A DNA stretch of 64,000 nucleotides from an uncultured Ferrimonas sp. GTDB taxonomy: Bacteria; Pseudomonadota; Gammaproteobacteria; Enterobacterales; Shewanellaceae. A program made the translations under genes and the position numbers. Numbering within the stretch: the stretch's first letter is position 1; each line of letters begins with the position of its first letter. Shown piece by piece: positions 37,666-46,424 of this stretch. The notes under the pieces were generated by a model. It ran no database searches and was not told where the DNA came from. It saw only the letters and a program-made list of their open reading frames with translations. The stretch is from the NCBI RefSeq assembly GCF_947489035.1, contig NZ_CANLCI010000002.1, positions 1-64,000 on the forward strand, written 5' to 3'.

Positions 37666-38127
37666 ATGAATACCTTACAAGCCGGTGCCAAGGCACCAAA
37701 TTTTTCACTGCAAAATCAGCACGATGAAACCATCACCCTCAGCGACTTTGCCGGTCAGCAAGTGTTGGTGTACTTCTACCCAAAAGCGATGACCCCCGGC
37801 TGCACCGTGCAAGCGCAACAACTGCGCGACGCCAAAGCCGAGCTGGATAAGCACAATGTGGTGGTGATGGGGATCAGCCCTGATGCGGTGAAACGCTTAA
37901 CCAAGTTTGCCGAACGCGACAAGCTGAACTTCCACCTGCTGAGCGACGAAGACCACGCCGTAGCCGATGCCTTTGGCGTGTGGGGCTTGAAGAAGTTTAT
38001 GGGCAAAGAGTACGACGGCATTCACCGCCTTAGCTTCTTGATTGGCGCCGATGGCACCATCACGCACTTCATCAACAAGTTTAAGACCAAAGATCACCAC
38101 CAAGTGGTGTTGGATCTGCTGGACTGA
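37666..38127 (+). CDS. bcp: Thioredoxin-dependent peroxiredoxin Bcp, single-Cys variant
   Basis: This 153-residue atypical peroxiredoxin reduces hydrogen and lipid peroxides. The active site is YPKAMTPGCTVQA, with peroxidatic Cys46 and the PxxxT/SxxC frame intact. E. coli Bcp has a second, resolving Cys five residues later; here that position is Gln51, and no other Cys exists in the protein. It must therefore work as a 1-Cys enzyme or borrow an external thiol. AAGGGACGCA precedes the ATG; the frame upstream overlaps gcvR and is not used. Confidence 0.92.
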   Translation: MNTLQAGAKAPNFSLQNQHDETITLSDFAGQQVLVYFYPKAMTPGCTVQAQQLRDAKAELDKHNVVVMGISPDAVKRLTKFAERDKLNFHLLSDEDHAVADAFGVWGLKKFMGKEYDGIHRLSFLIGADGTITHFINKFKTKDHHQVVLDLLD

Positions 38128-38129
38128 TC

Positions 38130-38426
38130 ATGAACGCGGCCATTGTCCCTCGACCTTGGCTCACGGCGTTACTGATCGTGTGGGTGCTGCTGCTGAATCA
38201 GCTCAGCACCCAGGCGATGGCAGAAACGCTGCATCGGCACGAGCTGTCCCAGCCGTGCTTGCAAGATCAGTTGCTGCATCAACTGAATACGCTGCTGCCC
38301 GGCGGCGAATTTGCCGTTCCGACACTGGCGCTGCGCAGCGTTGCCTGTGCGGCACCTGCGCGCAGTTCGCGCCCCGCCCCCGCGCCACAACCCCGTAATC
38401 GCGATCCGCCCATGCGCTTGGATTAA
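38130..38426 (+). CDS. Small exported protein ahead of the zinc-type ABC locus
   Basis: This 98-residue protein starts two bases after bcp. A hydrophobic signal segment (LTALLIVWVLLLNQL) ends near AMAE. The rest has two Cys (QPCLQD and VACAAP) and a basic, Pro-rich tail (RPAPAPQPRNRDPP). No domain is recognised with certainty; small DUF2607-type proteins occupy the same position before DUF2796 genes in Vibrio. It is probably periplasmic and part of the following operon. Confidence 0.65.
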   Translation: MNAAIVPRPWLTALLIVWVLLLNQLSTQAMAETLHRHELSQPCLQDQLLHQLNTLLPGGEFAVPTLALRSVACAAPARSSRPAPAPQPRNRDPPMRLD

Positions 38427-38460
38427 CTCGCCCGTTAACCCAATCCTATGGAGCTATTAC

Positions 38461-39036
38461 GTGAAAACCACCCTGACTCTCTTGGCGCTGGCCACCTTGC
38501 TGTGTGCCTGCCAAAAACAGCCCGATCATGTTCACTTACATGAGCCTGCGGCTGAACACGCTGAACACGGCGAGCATCCCCCCGCTGCGGCCTTAGGCCA
38601 ACACCAGCATGGGATCGCGCAGTTGGCGTTACTGCAACAACAGCAGCAGCTGTTACTGAGCGCCACCCTACCCGCCGAAACCCTGTGGGGCTTCGAACGC
38701 ATGCCCAACACCGCAGCAGAACACGCGCAGGTCGAACGGGGCCTGAAACAACTGACCGCCGGCCATCGCTTCTTCCGCTTGTTGGGCAACGGCCACTGCC
38801 AACCGCAATCGGTTGAGATCATCAAACCCGCAGGGCTAACCGATCCCAACGCCAACCACATGGAAGTGAACGCAAACTGGCTGTGGCAGTGCCAAGATCC
38901 CGCGCAAGTTACCGGCTTCAGTACCGATCTGTTTAAGCACTACCCTGCCCTGCAGCAGCTGCAAGCGCAGATCTTACTGGAGCAGGTAAACCACGGTGCG
39001 GTGCTGGATAAACACAACAACCAAGTGGAGTGGTAA
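38461..39036 (+). CDS. His-rich lipoprotein, DUF2796 (ZrgA-like, probable zinc binding)
   Basis: With a GTG start at 38461 (GGAG nine bases upstream) this is a 191-residue lipoprotein with lipobox LLCAC. Directly after it comes a His-rich stretch (DHVHLHEP, EHAEHGEHPP, GQHQHG) typical of zinc-binding proteins, then a DUF2796 domain. In Vibrio cholerae the DUF2796 protein ZrgA belongs to the zinc uptake system ZrgABCDE. The same gene types follow here, so zinc capture in the periplasm is the likely role. Direct evidence of metal is limited to the His clusters. Confidence 0.82.
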   Translation: MKTTLTLLALATLLCACQKQPDHVHLHEPAAEHAEHGEHPPAAALGQHQHGIAQLALLQQQQQLLLSATLPAETLWGFERMPNTAAEHAQVERGLKQLTAGHRFFRLLGNGHCQPQSVEIIKPAGLTDPNANHMEVNANWLWQCQDPAQVTGFSTDLFKHYPALQQLQAQILLEQVNHGAVLDKHNNQVEW

Positions 39037-39037
39037 C

Positions 39038-39775
39038 GTGAGCGTACTGGCTATCGAACAGCTGCAATACCACTGGCCGCAGCAGCCCAACAGCAGCGCG
39101 GTGCCGCAGCAACTGAATGTGCCCAGCCTCACCGTGGCCGCCGGTGAAATGGTGATGCTGCAAGGGCAATCGGGCAGCGGCAAAACCACCCTAATGAACT
39201 TGATTGCCGGAGTGTTGCAGCCGCAGCAGGGGCAGATATTGCTTCAAGGCCAAGCCATCAATACCCTGCCTGCGCGCAAACGCGATGCCCTGCGCGCCGA
39301 ACAATTGGGGATCATCTTCCAGCAATTTAATCTGCTGCCCTTCCTATCGGTGCTGGATAACGTGCTGCTGCCCTTGCAGTTTGCCCCCGCCCCCAAGCCC
39401 AAACGGCGCACTAAGGCTGGCAACCCCAGCCCCGATCCGCAGCAACGAGCCCAACAGTTGCTGCAGGCGTTAGAGCTGGAGCCGCCGCTGTGGCAGCAAG
39501 CGGTTAATGCGTTATCCGTAGGCCAGCAACAGCGGGTGGCCGCCGCGCGGGCGCTGCTGCAACAACCGGCGCTGATCTTGGCAGACGAACCCACCTCGGC
39601 GCTGGATCCCGCCAACCGCGATCGCTTTATGGGGTTACTGACCGAGCAATGCCAACAGGCGGGCTCGGCGTTGCTGTTGATCAGCCACGATCCCGCCCTG
39701 CAAAGCGCCATGCACCGCAGCTATCGCCTGCGTCAGCAGCACGGGATCAGCGAGGTGCAACCATGTGGACACTGA
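39038..39775 (+). CDS. ABC transporter ATP-binding protein (LolD/MacB type)
   Basis: This is a 245-residue ATPase with a GTG start next to the stop of the DUF2796 gene. Visible are Walker A (GQSGSGKT), Q-loop FQQFNLLPFLSV, an atypical signature (LSVGQQQRVAAARAL, with V for G) and Walker B LILADEPTSALD. The sequence belongs to the LolD/MacB/FtsE group, which serves FtsX-like permeases rather than classical importers. A basic Pro/Lys insert (about residues 115-135) is unusual. Its partner is the overlapping permease gene. Confidence 0.9.
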   Translation: MSVLAIEQLQYHWPQQPNSSAVPQQLNVPSLTVAAGEMVMLQGQSGSGKTTLMNLIAGVLQPQQGQILLQGQAINTLPARKRDALRAEQLGIIFQQFNLLPFLSVLDNVLLPLQFAPAPKPKRRTKAGNPSPDPQQRAQQLLQALELEPPLWQQAVNALSVGQQQRVAAARALLQQPALILADEPTSALDPANRDRFMGLLTEQCQQAGSALLLISHDPALQSAMHRSYRLRQQHGISEVQPCGH

Positions 39776-41013
39776 TGCTTCGCAGCATGGCCAACCGCCG
39801 CCACACCATCGCCCTAACGACGATGGTGATTGCGGTCGCGGTGTCGCTGTTCATCACCGTTGAGGTGATCCGCCAGCAAGCCAAACAAAGCTTCACCAAC
39901 ACCATTGCCGCCACCGATCTGGTGGTGGGAGCTCGCAGTGGCGATCTGAACTTGCTGCTCTATTCGGTCTTTCATTTGGGCCAACCCACCAGCAACGTCA
40001 GCTGGCAAAGTTACCAAACGGTGGCGGCGCTCAATGGGGTAAAATGGACGGTGCCGTTGATGCTTGGCGATTCCCACCGAGGCTATCGAGTGCTGGGCAC
40101 CAATCAGGATTACTTCCAGTATTATCGCTACGGCCAGCAGCAACCGTTGCAACTGCAACAGGGGCAACGCTTTGACGGCTTGTTTGAGGTGGTGCTGGGC
40201 AGCGAAGTGGCCAGCGCCTTGGGTTACCGGCTGGGGGATAACCTGGCCTTAGCCCACGGCACAGGCTCGAAAACCAGCTTCTCTACCCACGACGACATGC
40301 CCTTTACCGTTGTTGGGGTACTGGCCCCCACGGGCACGCCGGTGGATCGCACCTTGCACGTGTCGCTCGAAGCGATCAGCGCCATCCATTTAGGCTGGCA
40401 AGGGGGCGTCAAAGCCGGTCACGTGGCGCTGGATCAAGTGACCCCAGCACAGCTGCAGCCTCAGGCTGTCTCGGCCATGTTGGTGGGGCTGTCCAGCAAG
40501 TTTAAGTTGCTGTCGGTGCAACGCTACATCAACAACTACCGCGCCGAACCGTTATCGGCGGTATTGCCCGGCATGGCGTTGGCGCAGCTGTGGCAGCTGC
40601 TCAGCCAAGCGGAAGCGGCGCTGTTGCTGCTGAGCGGTGCCGTGGTCATGATTGGCCTTATCGGCATGATCACCACCTTACTGGCCTCGCTGAACGAACG
40701 CCGCCGCGAAATGGCGGTACTGCGTGCCATCGGCGCCGCGCCAAGGCACATCTTTCTGCTGCTGTGGGGGGAAGCGATGCTGCTGGCCACTGCGGGCAGT
40801 GTCTTGGGGGTGGTGGCTGCCCAAGGGCTGATGCTGTTGCTGGCGCCGTGGGCGTTGCAACACTACGGCTTGCAACTGGCGTTGATCCGCCCAACCCCAG
40901 CGCTACTGACTTTGCTGGCTTTGGTGCTCGCCACCGCAGCCATTGCCGCCCTGTTACCCGCCTGGCGCGCTTATCGCACCACCTTGGCCGATGGCCTGTC
41001 CCAGCGACTGTAA
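39763..41013 (+). CDS. ABC transporter permease, FtsX/MacB type
   Basis: This 416-residue membrane protein has one N-terminal helix (ALTTMVIAVAVSLFITVEV), a periplasmic domain of about 220 residues and three C-terminal helices, the topology of FtsX/LolC/MacB proteins. The conserved loop ASLNERRREMAVLRAIGA is the ATPase contact. The ATG at 39763 overlaps the ATPase gene by 13 bases. In the Zrg-like setting it may power release or transfer of metal from the lipoprotein; such permeases move no substrate through a pore by themselves. Confidence 0.9.
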   Translation: MWTLMLRSMANRRHTIALTTMVIAVAVSLFITVEVIRQQAKQSFTNTIAATDLVVGARSGDLNLLLYSVFHLGQPTSNVSWQSYQTVAALNGVKWTVPLMLGDSHRGYRVLGTNQDYFQYYRYGQQQPLQLQQGQRFDGLFEVVLGSEVASALGYRLGDNLALAHGTGSKTSFSTHDDMPFTVVGVLAPTGTPVDRTLHVSLEAISAIHLGWQGGVKAGHVALDQVTPAQLQPQAVSAMLVGLSSKFKLLSVQRYINNYRAEPLSAVLPGMALAQLWQLLSQAEAALLLLSGAVVMIGLIGMITTLLASLNERRREMAVLRAIGAAPRHIFLLLWGEAMLLATAGSVLGVVAAQGLMLLLAPWALQHYGLQLALIRPTPALLTLLALVLATAAIAALLPAWRAYRTTLADGLSQRL

Positions 41014-41024
41014 AGGAACATAAC

Positions 41025-41546
41025 ATGAACAAATTACTGCTGCCTTTGGCCAGCCTACTGTTGGCATTAAGCTTCAGCCACACCAGCTTGGCCGAGGATT
41101 TTCCCGGCGACTACCGCACCATCGACTGGCCGGATCTGCAGCCAGAGGCTGAGCGCAACCTGCCGCCGCCTCTGCCCAATCATGGCGGCGACCCCTTTGC
41201 CAACCCCGCGCAAGCGGCGATGTCGGGGCAACCCTATGGCGAGGTGATCCCTGCCCTGAACGGCCAGAAGATCCGCATGCCGGGCTTTGTGGTGCCGCTG
41301 GAAAGCAACGCCACCCACGTCACCGAATTTTTATTGGTGCCCTACTTTGGCGCCTGCGTGCATGTGCCGCCGCCGCCAACCAATCAGCTGATATACGTGA
41401 AGTACCCCAAAGGCATTCCAATGGACATCATCTGGGATGCGATCTGGGTTAACGGCACCTTAACCACCAGCAGTTTCAGTGTGGACGACACCAGCACCGG
41501 CTACAGCCTGAGCGCCGATTTGGCCTACCCTTATGATGAGGGCTAA
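41025..41546 (+). CDS. DUF3299 exported protein
   Basis: This 173-residue periplasmic protein has a signal peptide ending SLAED. The DUF3299 core is clear: MPGFVVPLE, EFLLVPYFGACVHVPPPPTNQ and a Cys-His pair (ACVH) that could bind metal. AAAGGAAC precedes the ATG, 11 bases after the permease. The function is unknown; the constant company of DUF2796 and the ABC pair suggests a metal-handling partner. It is the last gene of the operon before a terminator. Confidence 0.85.
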   Translation: MNKLLLPLASLLLALSFSHTSLAEDFPGDYRTIDWPDLQPEAERNLPPPLPNHGGDPFANPAQAAMSGQPYGEVIPALNGQKIRMPGFVVPLESNATHVTEFLLVPYFGACVHVPPPPTNQLIYVKYPKGIPMDIIWDAIWVNGTLTTSSFSVDDTSTGYSLSADLAYPYDEG

Positions 41547-41571
41547 CCGCTAAACTCAGCGCGCAGCAACC

Positions 41572-41597
41572 AAAAACGGAGCCGAGGCTCCGTTTTT
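41572..41597. terminator. Bidirectional terminator
   Basis: AAAAACGGAGCC / GGCTCCGTTTTT with a very short loop, flanked by A- and T-tracts. It lies between the DUF3299 gene and the end of the flgB-L operon. Confidence 0.87.
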
Positions 41598-41628
41598 TTT
41601 GGTTCAGATCCGCCCCTAGAGGCGGCGT

Positions 41629-42624
41629 TCAGTCCGCCAGCAACGCCGTACTTTGGCTGCGGCTCAAGTTGGCTTGCGCCATTAAGCTGGCCAGCTCGGC
41701 TTGATAACTTTGCGGCTGCAACTGCCGTTTAAGCTGGCTTAAGCGCAGCTCTAGGGCGGCAAAATCCACTTCGAAATTTTTCCCCAACACCTGATCCAGC
41801 AACGCCGTTAACTGTTGTTCCAGTTGAGTTTGGCTGTGGCTTAAGCGGCTGATGGCGTTATTCACCTGCTGCCGCTGTTGCGCCGTATCCAACGTGCCCC
41901 AACCGCGAGGATCGTGCTGATGAAACTGCTCCTGCAGCTTTAACGGCCGGCTTTGTCCGGCGGGCAACCGTTGCCCTTGGCCTTCCATCGCTAACCCCTG
42001 TTGCAGTGCGCCCCACAGCTTGTCCTCAACCGCAAACTGCAGCTCGTCGCCGCCCAGCACCACAATGCCCAGCGGCGCTAAGCCGTCGCTCAATTGTTGG
42101 CGCAAGGTGGCGCGATTGGCCCCACCTTGCAGCACCAGCTGATGCTGCTGCCCCAGGGCGTTGATCTGCAATCGTTCGTCGTGCTGGCGTGGGCTTAATA
42201 GATCCACCGAACGCAGCGAAAACCAGCGCGGCGAGGCTTGCCCCACCACCGGGGTTAAGCGGTGATCAATGCCAAAGCGGCTGCCGTTATCTTGCTGCCA
42301 TTGCAGCAAACGCTGCAGCAGCCGCTGCACGACTGCTGGCCGCGGTGTGCTTTGTTGTAACTGCTGCGCTAACGCCCCCAGCAATTTTAACAGCTGCTTC
42401 ACCCCTTCGCTGGACAGCTCCAGTTGATGCAGCTGCCGCTGGCCACGGTGCAGTTTTTCCCACTGTTGATAGGTCGCCAGTCGTTGCCGCGAAATCGGCA
42501 CCAACGGCAAGGTTTGCGCCGCCTTCGGCGAGGCTATCGCACTGCTGGCAAGGTTTTTCTGGGTTTGCTGGATCCCGCTTTGCAGCGGCACCCCAACCAG
42601 TCGCTTGGCGACCGCATCAATCAT
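41629..42624 (-). CDS. Unknown protein at the end of the flgB-L operon
   Basis: I do not recognise this 331-residue protein. It is rich in Gln and Leu (many QQL runs), with no signal peptide, membrane helix or Cys. Predicted helical coils occupy about 50-120 and 260-331, around a possible mixed alpha/beta section at 125-205 (GQQHQLVLQGGANRATLRQQL and LGIVVLGGDELQFAVED). The ATG is two bases after the flgL stop, so translation is coupled to flgL. The N-terminus (MIDAVAKRL) does not look like an axial protein. A flagellar accessory role, such as a chaperone or length-control function, is inferred only from its place. Confidence 0.75.
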   Translation of the reverse strand: MIDAVAKRLVGVPLQSGIQQTQKNLASSAIASPKAAQTLPLVPISRQRLATYQQWEKLHRGQRQLHQLELSSEGVKQLLKLLGALAQQLQQSTPRPAVVQRLLQRLLQWQQDNGSRFGIDHRLTPVVGQASPRWFSLRSVDLLSPRQHDERLQINALGQQHQLVLQGGANRATLRQQLSDGLAPLGIVVLGGDELQFAVEDKLWGALQQGLAMEGQGQRLPAGQSRPLKLQEQFHQHDPRGWGTLDTAQQRQQVNNAISRLSHSQTQLEQQLTALLDQVLGKNFEVDFAALELRLSQLKRQLQPQSYQAELASLMAQANLSRSQSTALLAD

Positions 42625-42626
42625 GG

Positions 42627-43544
42627 TTAGATCTCGTTAAACAGCGAAAGGTTGGCGATTTTAACATAGGTCTGTTGGGTCGCCTGCAACACCGTTAGGT
42701 TGGTGGAGTAATCGGTCATCGCTGCGGCGTAATCCAGATCTTCGGTTTCGCCAATCACCTTGGTGTTATACAGCACCATGTCTTCGTGATAGGACTCCAT
42801 CATCGTCAGGCTATTTTGGTTGCCGCCCATGGTGGTCACGGCGGCGTTAATGTCGTCACGGCTGTCGCCCAACAGCTGCTTCATCTGATCGTGGGCGCCA
42901 TCAAAGGCGGCGTCGCCGGGGCCCAACGTGGGATCTTCCAACACCGCAATGTAATCGTTTAGGCCGTTAAAGATGTCCGCGCCGCCATTGAAGAACAGCT
43001 CATCACCCGAGAAGTTGGCGTCCATTTCGGCGCTGTCGGAGATCGGCACTTGGCGCGTGCCGCTGTCGCCGCCGTAGACGTAATTGCCCGCCGCGTCTTG
43101 GCTGATCGGCTGGGTGCCGGTTTGATTGCCAGCAAACAGGTAAGCGCCGTTGGCGTCTTTGCTGTTGGCCATGTCCACCAAGGAGTCCTGCAATGACCGC
43201 AGCTCTGAGGCGTAAGCTTCGCGGTTTTCTGGGGTGGCCGCGCCATTACCGGCGGCCGTCACCAGCTCGGTGATCCGCAGCATCGAATCGGTCATGCCGG
43301 TTAACGCCGATTCCGCGCGGCTGTAGTAATCCGACAAATTGCTGATGTTGTCGATGTACTGCGAGGCGGCGCTGTTGTCTTGCTCTAACCCCATCACCCG
43401 TACCGAGCCGATAGGATCGTCCGACGGCTTCAAAATCGCTTTGCCGTAGGACATCTTCACCATCGCTTCCGAGATCGAAGCGGTGGTGTTTTGCATGCTA
43501 AAGATGCTGTTTTGATAAGTGGTGTTGGTGGCAATCCGCATCAC
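42627..43544 (-). CDS. flgL: Flagellar hook-filament junction protein FlgL
   Basis: The 305-residue junction protein (HAP3) joins hook to filament. It has flagellin-like N- and C-terminal helices (TYQNSIFSMQNTTASISEA and ATQQTYVKIANLSLFNEI, axial D0/D1 parts) and the MSYGKAILKPSDDPIGS motif. It follows flgK by five bases. Lateral-type FlgL proteins are of this size. Confidence 0.93.
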   Translation of the reverse strand: MMRIATNTTYQNSIFSMQNTTASISEAMVKMSYGKAILKPSDDPIGSVRVMGLEQDNSAASQYIDNISNLSDYYSRAESALTGMTDSMLRITELVTAAGNGAATPENREAYASELRSLQDSLVDMANSKDANGAYLFAGNQTGTQPISQDAAGNYVYGGDSGTRQVPISDSAEMDANFSGDELFFNGGADIFNGLNDYIAVLEDPTLGPGDAAFDGAHDQMKQLLGDSRDDINAAVTTMGGNQNSLTMMESYHEDMVLYNTKVIGETEDLDYAAAMTDYSTNLTVLQATQQTYVKIANLSLFNEI

Positions 43545-43549
43545 AACTC

Positions 43550-44908
43550 CTAGAAACTGTTCAAAAGGGTAGAAAACAACTGATCGGCGGCGGTCATCAC
43601 CTTGGCATTGGCTTGATACGCCTGCTGATAGGCGATCAAATTGACCGCTTCTTCATCCAAGTTCACCCCAGCAACCGACATCCATTCGTTGTTGGCGTGC
43701 AGCTGCGCTTTTTCCGCTGCGGCGGCGTCCAACTGCGCTTGACGACTGGCCGAGCCTAAGCTGCCCACTTGGGTAACGTAGGCGTCGTTCATGCTGGTGC
43801 TGATCCCACCCAACGAGGCAAAGCTGTACTGGGCGGTAGCGATATCCACCAGCGCCTGCAGATTGCCGTTATCGCCGGGGCTGCCATCGCTGGAAAACGC
43901 CAGCATGTCGGCGCTAAAGCCTGCGGCCAGCGTTAAGGTGCCCGCCGGATCCAGCGGATCGTAACTGAACAGCGGCTGCCCCGCGGCGCCGTTTAAATCA
44001 AAGCCTGCCGTTTGCACGCCGTTAAAGGCATCGGCCATGGTTTGCCCTAGCTCATCAATAAACTGCCGCGATTGGCTTAAGGTGCCGTCGCGGTAATCCA
44101 GCAACGCCCCCAGCGAGCCCCCCGCCTGCTGATCCAAATCAAAGCGGGTGCCGTTGAATTCCAGACTGAGTGCCGAGCGGCTGGGATCCGCCGGATCTGG
44201 GCGCAGATCGACACTGGCGGCGGTGGTGCCCACCACCAGCGGTTGGCCATTGCTGAGCGACAAATTTAAGGTGCCGTCGCTGTTTTGATTGGCCGACACG
44301 TCCACCAGATTGGCCAACTTGGCCACGGTGTCGTCCCGTTGATCCAGCAGCGCCGGAGGGGCGTTGTCGATGCCGCCTAAATCGCGGATCTGCTGGTTGA
44401 TGCTGGCGATGTTGCCAAGGTAGCCGTTCAGATCCACCGTTGAGGCTTGCAGCTCTGAATCGTTCTGGGTCCACTGCTGCTCTAACGAGCTGTTGATGTT
44501 GTTGAATCGTTGGCTGAGGTTTTTCACCTCGTTCAGCACCCCTTGGCGGGTGGCGCTGTCTTGCGGTGACAACATCGCAGAGTTAAGCGACGCAAACAGG
44601 CTGTCTAAGCCCGCCGCCACATCGCTGCTGTCAGAGCTGAACACGTTTTCGATTTGATCAAAGTAGCTTCTTTGGGTGCCAGCAAAGGCGGCGTCGCTGT
44701 TGGCGTTCCAGATGCTGCTGACCAGAAACTGTTCGCCAATGCGGCGGGTGGTGGCGATCTCAACCCCGCCCCCCATGCGTGAAGTCAGCACGCTCTCTTG
44801 GCGGGAGTAGCCATTAACGCCCGCGTTGGCGATGTTATGCGAAGTGGTGTTCAGCGCCATCTGACTGGCGTAGATCCCCGACTTGGCAATGTTAAGCATG
44901 TTAGTCAT
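43550..44908 (-). CDS. flgK: Flagellar hook-associated protein FlgK
   Basis: This HAP1 protein has 452 residues, shorter than polar or peritrichous FlgK (about 550-650) and in the range of lateral systems. The N-terminal rod/hook motif ALNTTSHNIANAGVNGYSRQ and the C-terminal VNLDEEAVNLIAYQQAYQAN with AKVMTAADQLF are intact, so the missing part is the exposed middle domain. It overlaps flgJ by eight bases. Confidence 0.94.
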   Translation of the reverse strand: MTNMLNIAKSGIYASQMALNTTSHNIANAGVNGYSRQESVLTSRMGGGVEIATTRRIGEQFLVSSIWNANSDAAFAGTQRSYFDQIENVFSSDSSDVAAGLDSLFASLNSAMLSPQDSATRQGVLNEVKNLSQRFNNINSSLEQQWTQNDSELQASTVDLNGYLGNIASINQQIRDLGGIDNAPPALLDQRDDTVAKLANLVDVSANQNSDGTLNLSLSNGQPLVVGTTAASVDLRPDPADPSRSALSLEFNGTRFDLDQQAGGSLGALLDYRDGTLSQSRQFIDELGQTMADAFNGVQTAGFDLNGAAGQPLFSYDPLDPAGTLTLAAGFSADMLAFSSDGSPGDNGNLQALVDIATAQYSFASLGGISTSMNDAYVTQVGSLGSASRQAQLDAAAAEKAQLHANNEWMSVAGVNLDEEAVNLIAYQQAYQANAKVMTAADQLFSTLLNSF

Positions 44909-45305
44909 TAGCCGAACCTTGCTGTAATTGGATCAGCGACGGCTGCAGCGCCGACGCTTGTCGATATGCATCCAAGGCGACCACCTCGCCGGATTTCTTA
45001 AGCGCCGCTGGGGTTAACTGCTGCGCCATGGTTTGCGCCAAGTTGCTGTTGCTGCCTGCCGCCAAGGTTTGCGCCAGTTCGGCGTCGTAGAAATCACGAA
45101 ACACGGTGTCGTTGCTGCCCGACAGTGGGCTGTCGGCGTTGTCGGCGGCAATGGCGTCGGTGGCACTGCGCATCTGTTTCAGCACACTTTGCAAAAAGTG
45201 CGCTTCCATCTGCTCGCTGGCTTTTAAGATGGCGCCGCGCTGGCCATGTTCGGTTTGCAGCTCCTTGGCATTAAGCTGGCCAAGGTAGCTTAAGGTTTGG
45301 CTCAT
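44901..45305 (-). CDS. flgJ: Rod-assembly protein FlgJ without muramidase domain
   Basis: This 134-residue protein contains only the rod-binding half of FlgJ (AILKASEQMEAHFLQSVLKQM and FRDFYDAELAQTLA). The C-terminal peptidoglycan hydrolase domain of the roughly 310-residue enterobacterial protein is absent, as reported for lateral and several other systems. A separate lytic enzyme must open the wall; none is in the window. It lies between flgI and flgK. Confidence 0.9.
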   Translation of the reverse strand: MSQTLSYLGQLNAKELQTEHGQRGAILKASEQMEAHFLQSVLKQMRSATDAIAADNADSPLSGSNDTVFRDFYDAELAQTLAAGSNSNLAQTMAQQLTPAALKKSGEVVALDAYRQASALQPSLIQLQQGSAND

Positions 45306-45314
45306 GCTTGCTCC

Positions 45315-46415
45315 TTAGATAACCACCAGCTCGGCGTTGAGGGCACCGGCTTCATCCAGCGCCTGCAAGATCACCATCAGATCCGCAGGGGTGGCGCCAA
45401 GGCTGTTGATGGCGTCAACAATCACCTCTAACGAGGTGCCTTCCGGCAGCACAAACGCGGTGCCGCCATCTTGCGTGACATCGATGCTGCTGTTGCTGCC
45501 GTTCACGGTGTTGCCGCCGCCAAAGGCGCCGGGTTGGCTCACAAAAGGGGTTTCGCTGATCGCCACCGACAAATTGCCGTGGCTCACCGCCGCTTTGCTC
45601 ACCTTAACGTCGGCGCCAATCACCACGGTGCCGGTGCGGCTGTTAAACACCACCCGCGCTGGGCGTTTGCCGCTGCTGACCTCTATCGCTTCAAGCATCG
45701 ACATAAACGTCACTCGCTGGCGATGATCCCGCGGGGCCCGCACCAACACCTTGGCGGCGGAATCCGCCCGCGCCACATCGGGGCCAAAACTTTGGTTGAT
45801 CGCCCGTTCGATGTTGCGGGCGGTGGTGAAGTTGGCTTGCTTGAGGTTCAGCACCACGTCGTCATCGGCGTTAAAGCTGGTGCTGATCCCTCGCTCCACA
45901 ATGGCGCCACTGGGAATGGTGCCCACGGTAGGGGTGTTCACGGTAACCGAGGTGCCATCGCGCCCCTCCACCGAAATGCCGCCCACCACCAAGTTGCCTT
46001 GAGCCACCGCGTACACTTGGCCATCCACCCCTTGCAGTGGGGTCATCAGCAAGGTGCCGCCGCGCAGGCTTTTGGCGTCCCCAAGTGACGACACGGTGAT
46101 GTTGAGCGTTTGCCCAGCACTGGCTTGGGGCGGCAACATGGCGTGCACCGCCACTGCCGCAACGTTTTTCATCTTGGGATCAACGCCGTTGGGCAAGTTA
46201 ACCCCAAACTGTTCCAGCATGTTTTTCAGCGAGTGGCTGGTGAACTTAACCTGAGTTTTGTCGCCGGTGCCGGATAACCCCACCACCAAACCGTACCCCA
46301 CCAACTGGTTGTTACGAATGCCCTGCACATCCACCACCTCTAACAGTGGCCGACTGCTGGGGGCGGCGTGAACCCATGGCACCAACAGTGCCAGTAAAAT
46401 CATGAAGCGATGCAT
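45315..46415 (-). CDS. flgI: Flagellar P-ring protein FlgI
   Basis: This 366-residue periplasmic ring protein has a signal peptide (LLALLVPWVHA). The family opening VVDVQGIRNNQLVGYGLVVG is followed by LSGTGDKT and the end motif GATPADLMVILQALDEAGAL. It forms the bushing in the peptidoglycan layer. It starts ten bases after flgH. Confidence 0.95.
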   Translation of the reverse strand: MHRFMILLALLVPWVHAAPSSRPLLEVVDVQGIRNNQLVGYGLVVGLSGTGDKTQVKFTSHSLKNMLEQFGVNLPNGVDPKMKNVAAVAVHAMLPPQASAGQTLNITVSSLGDAKSLRGGTLLMTPLQGVDGQVYAVAQGNLVVGGISVEGRDGTSVTVNTPTVGTIPSGAIVERGISTSFNADDDVVLNLKQANFTTARNIERAINQSFGPDVARADSAAKVLVRAPRDHRQRVTFMSMLEAIEVSSGKRPARVVFNSRTGTVVIGADVKVSKAAVSHGNLSVAISETPFVSQPGAFGGGNTVNGSNSSIDVTQDGGTAFVLPEGTSLEVIVDAINSLGATPADLMVILQALDEAGALNAELVVI

Positions 46416-46424
46416 CTTGCCCCC

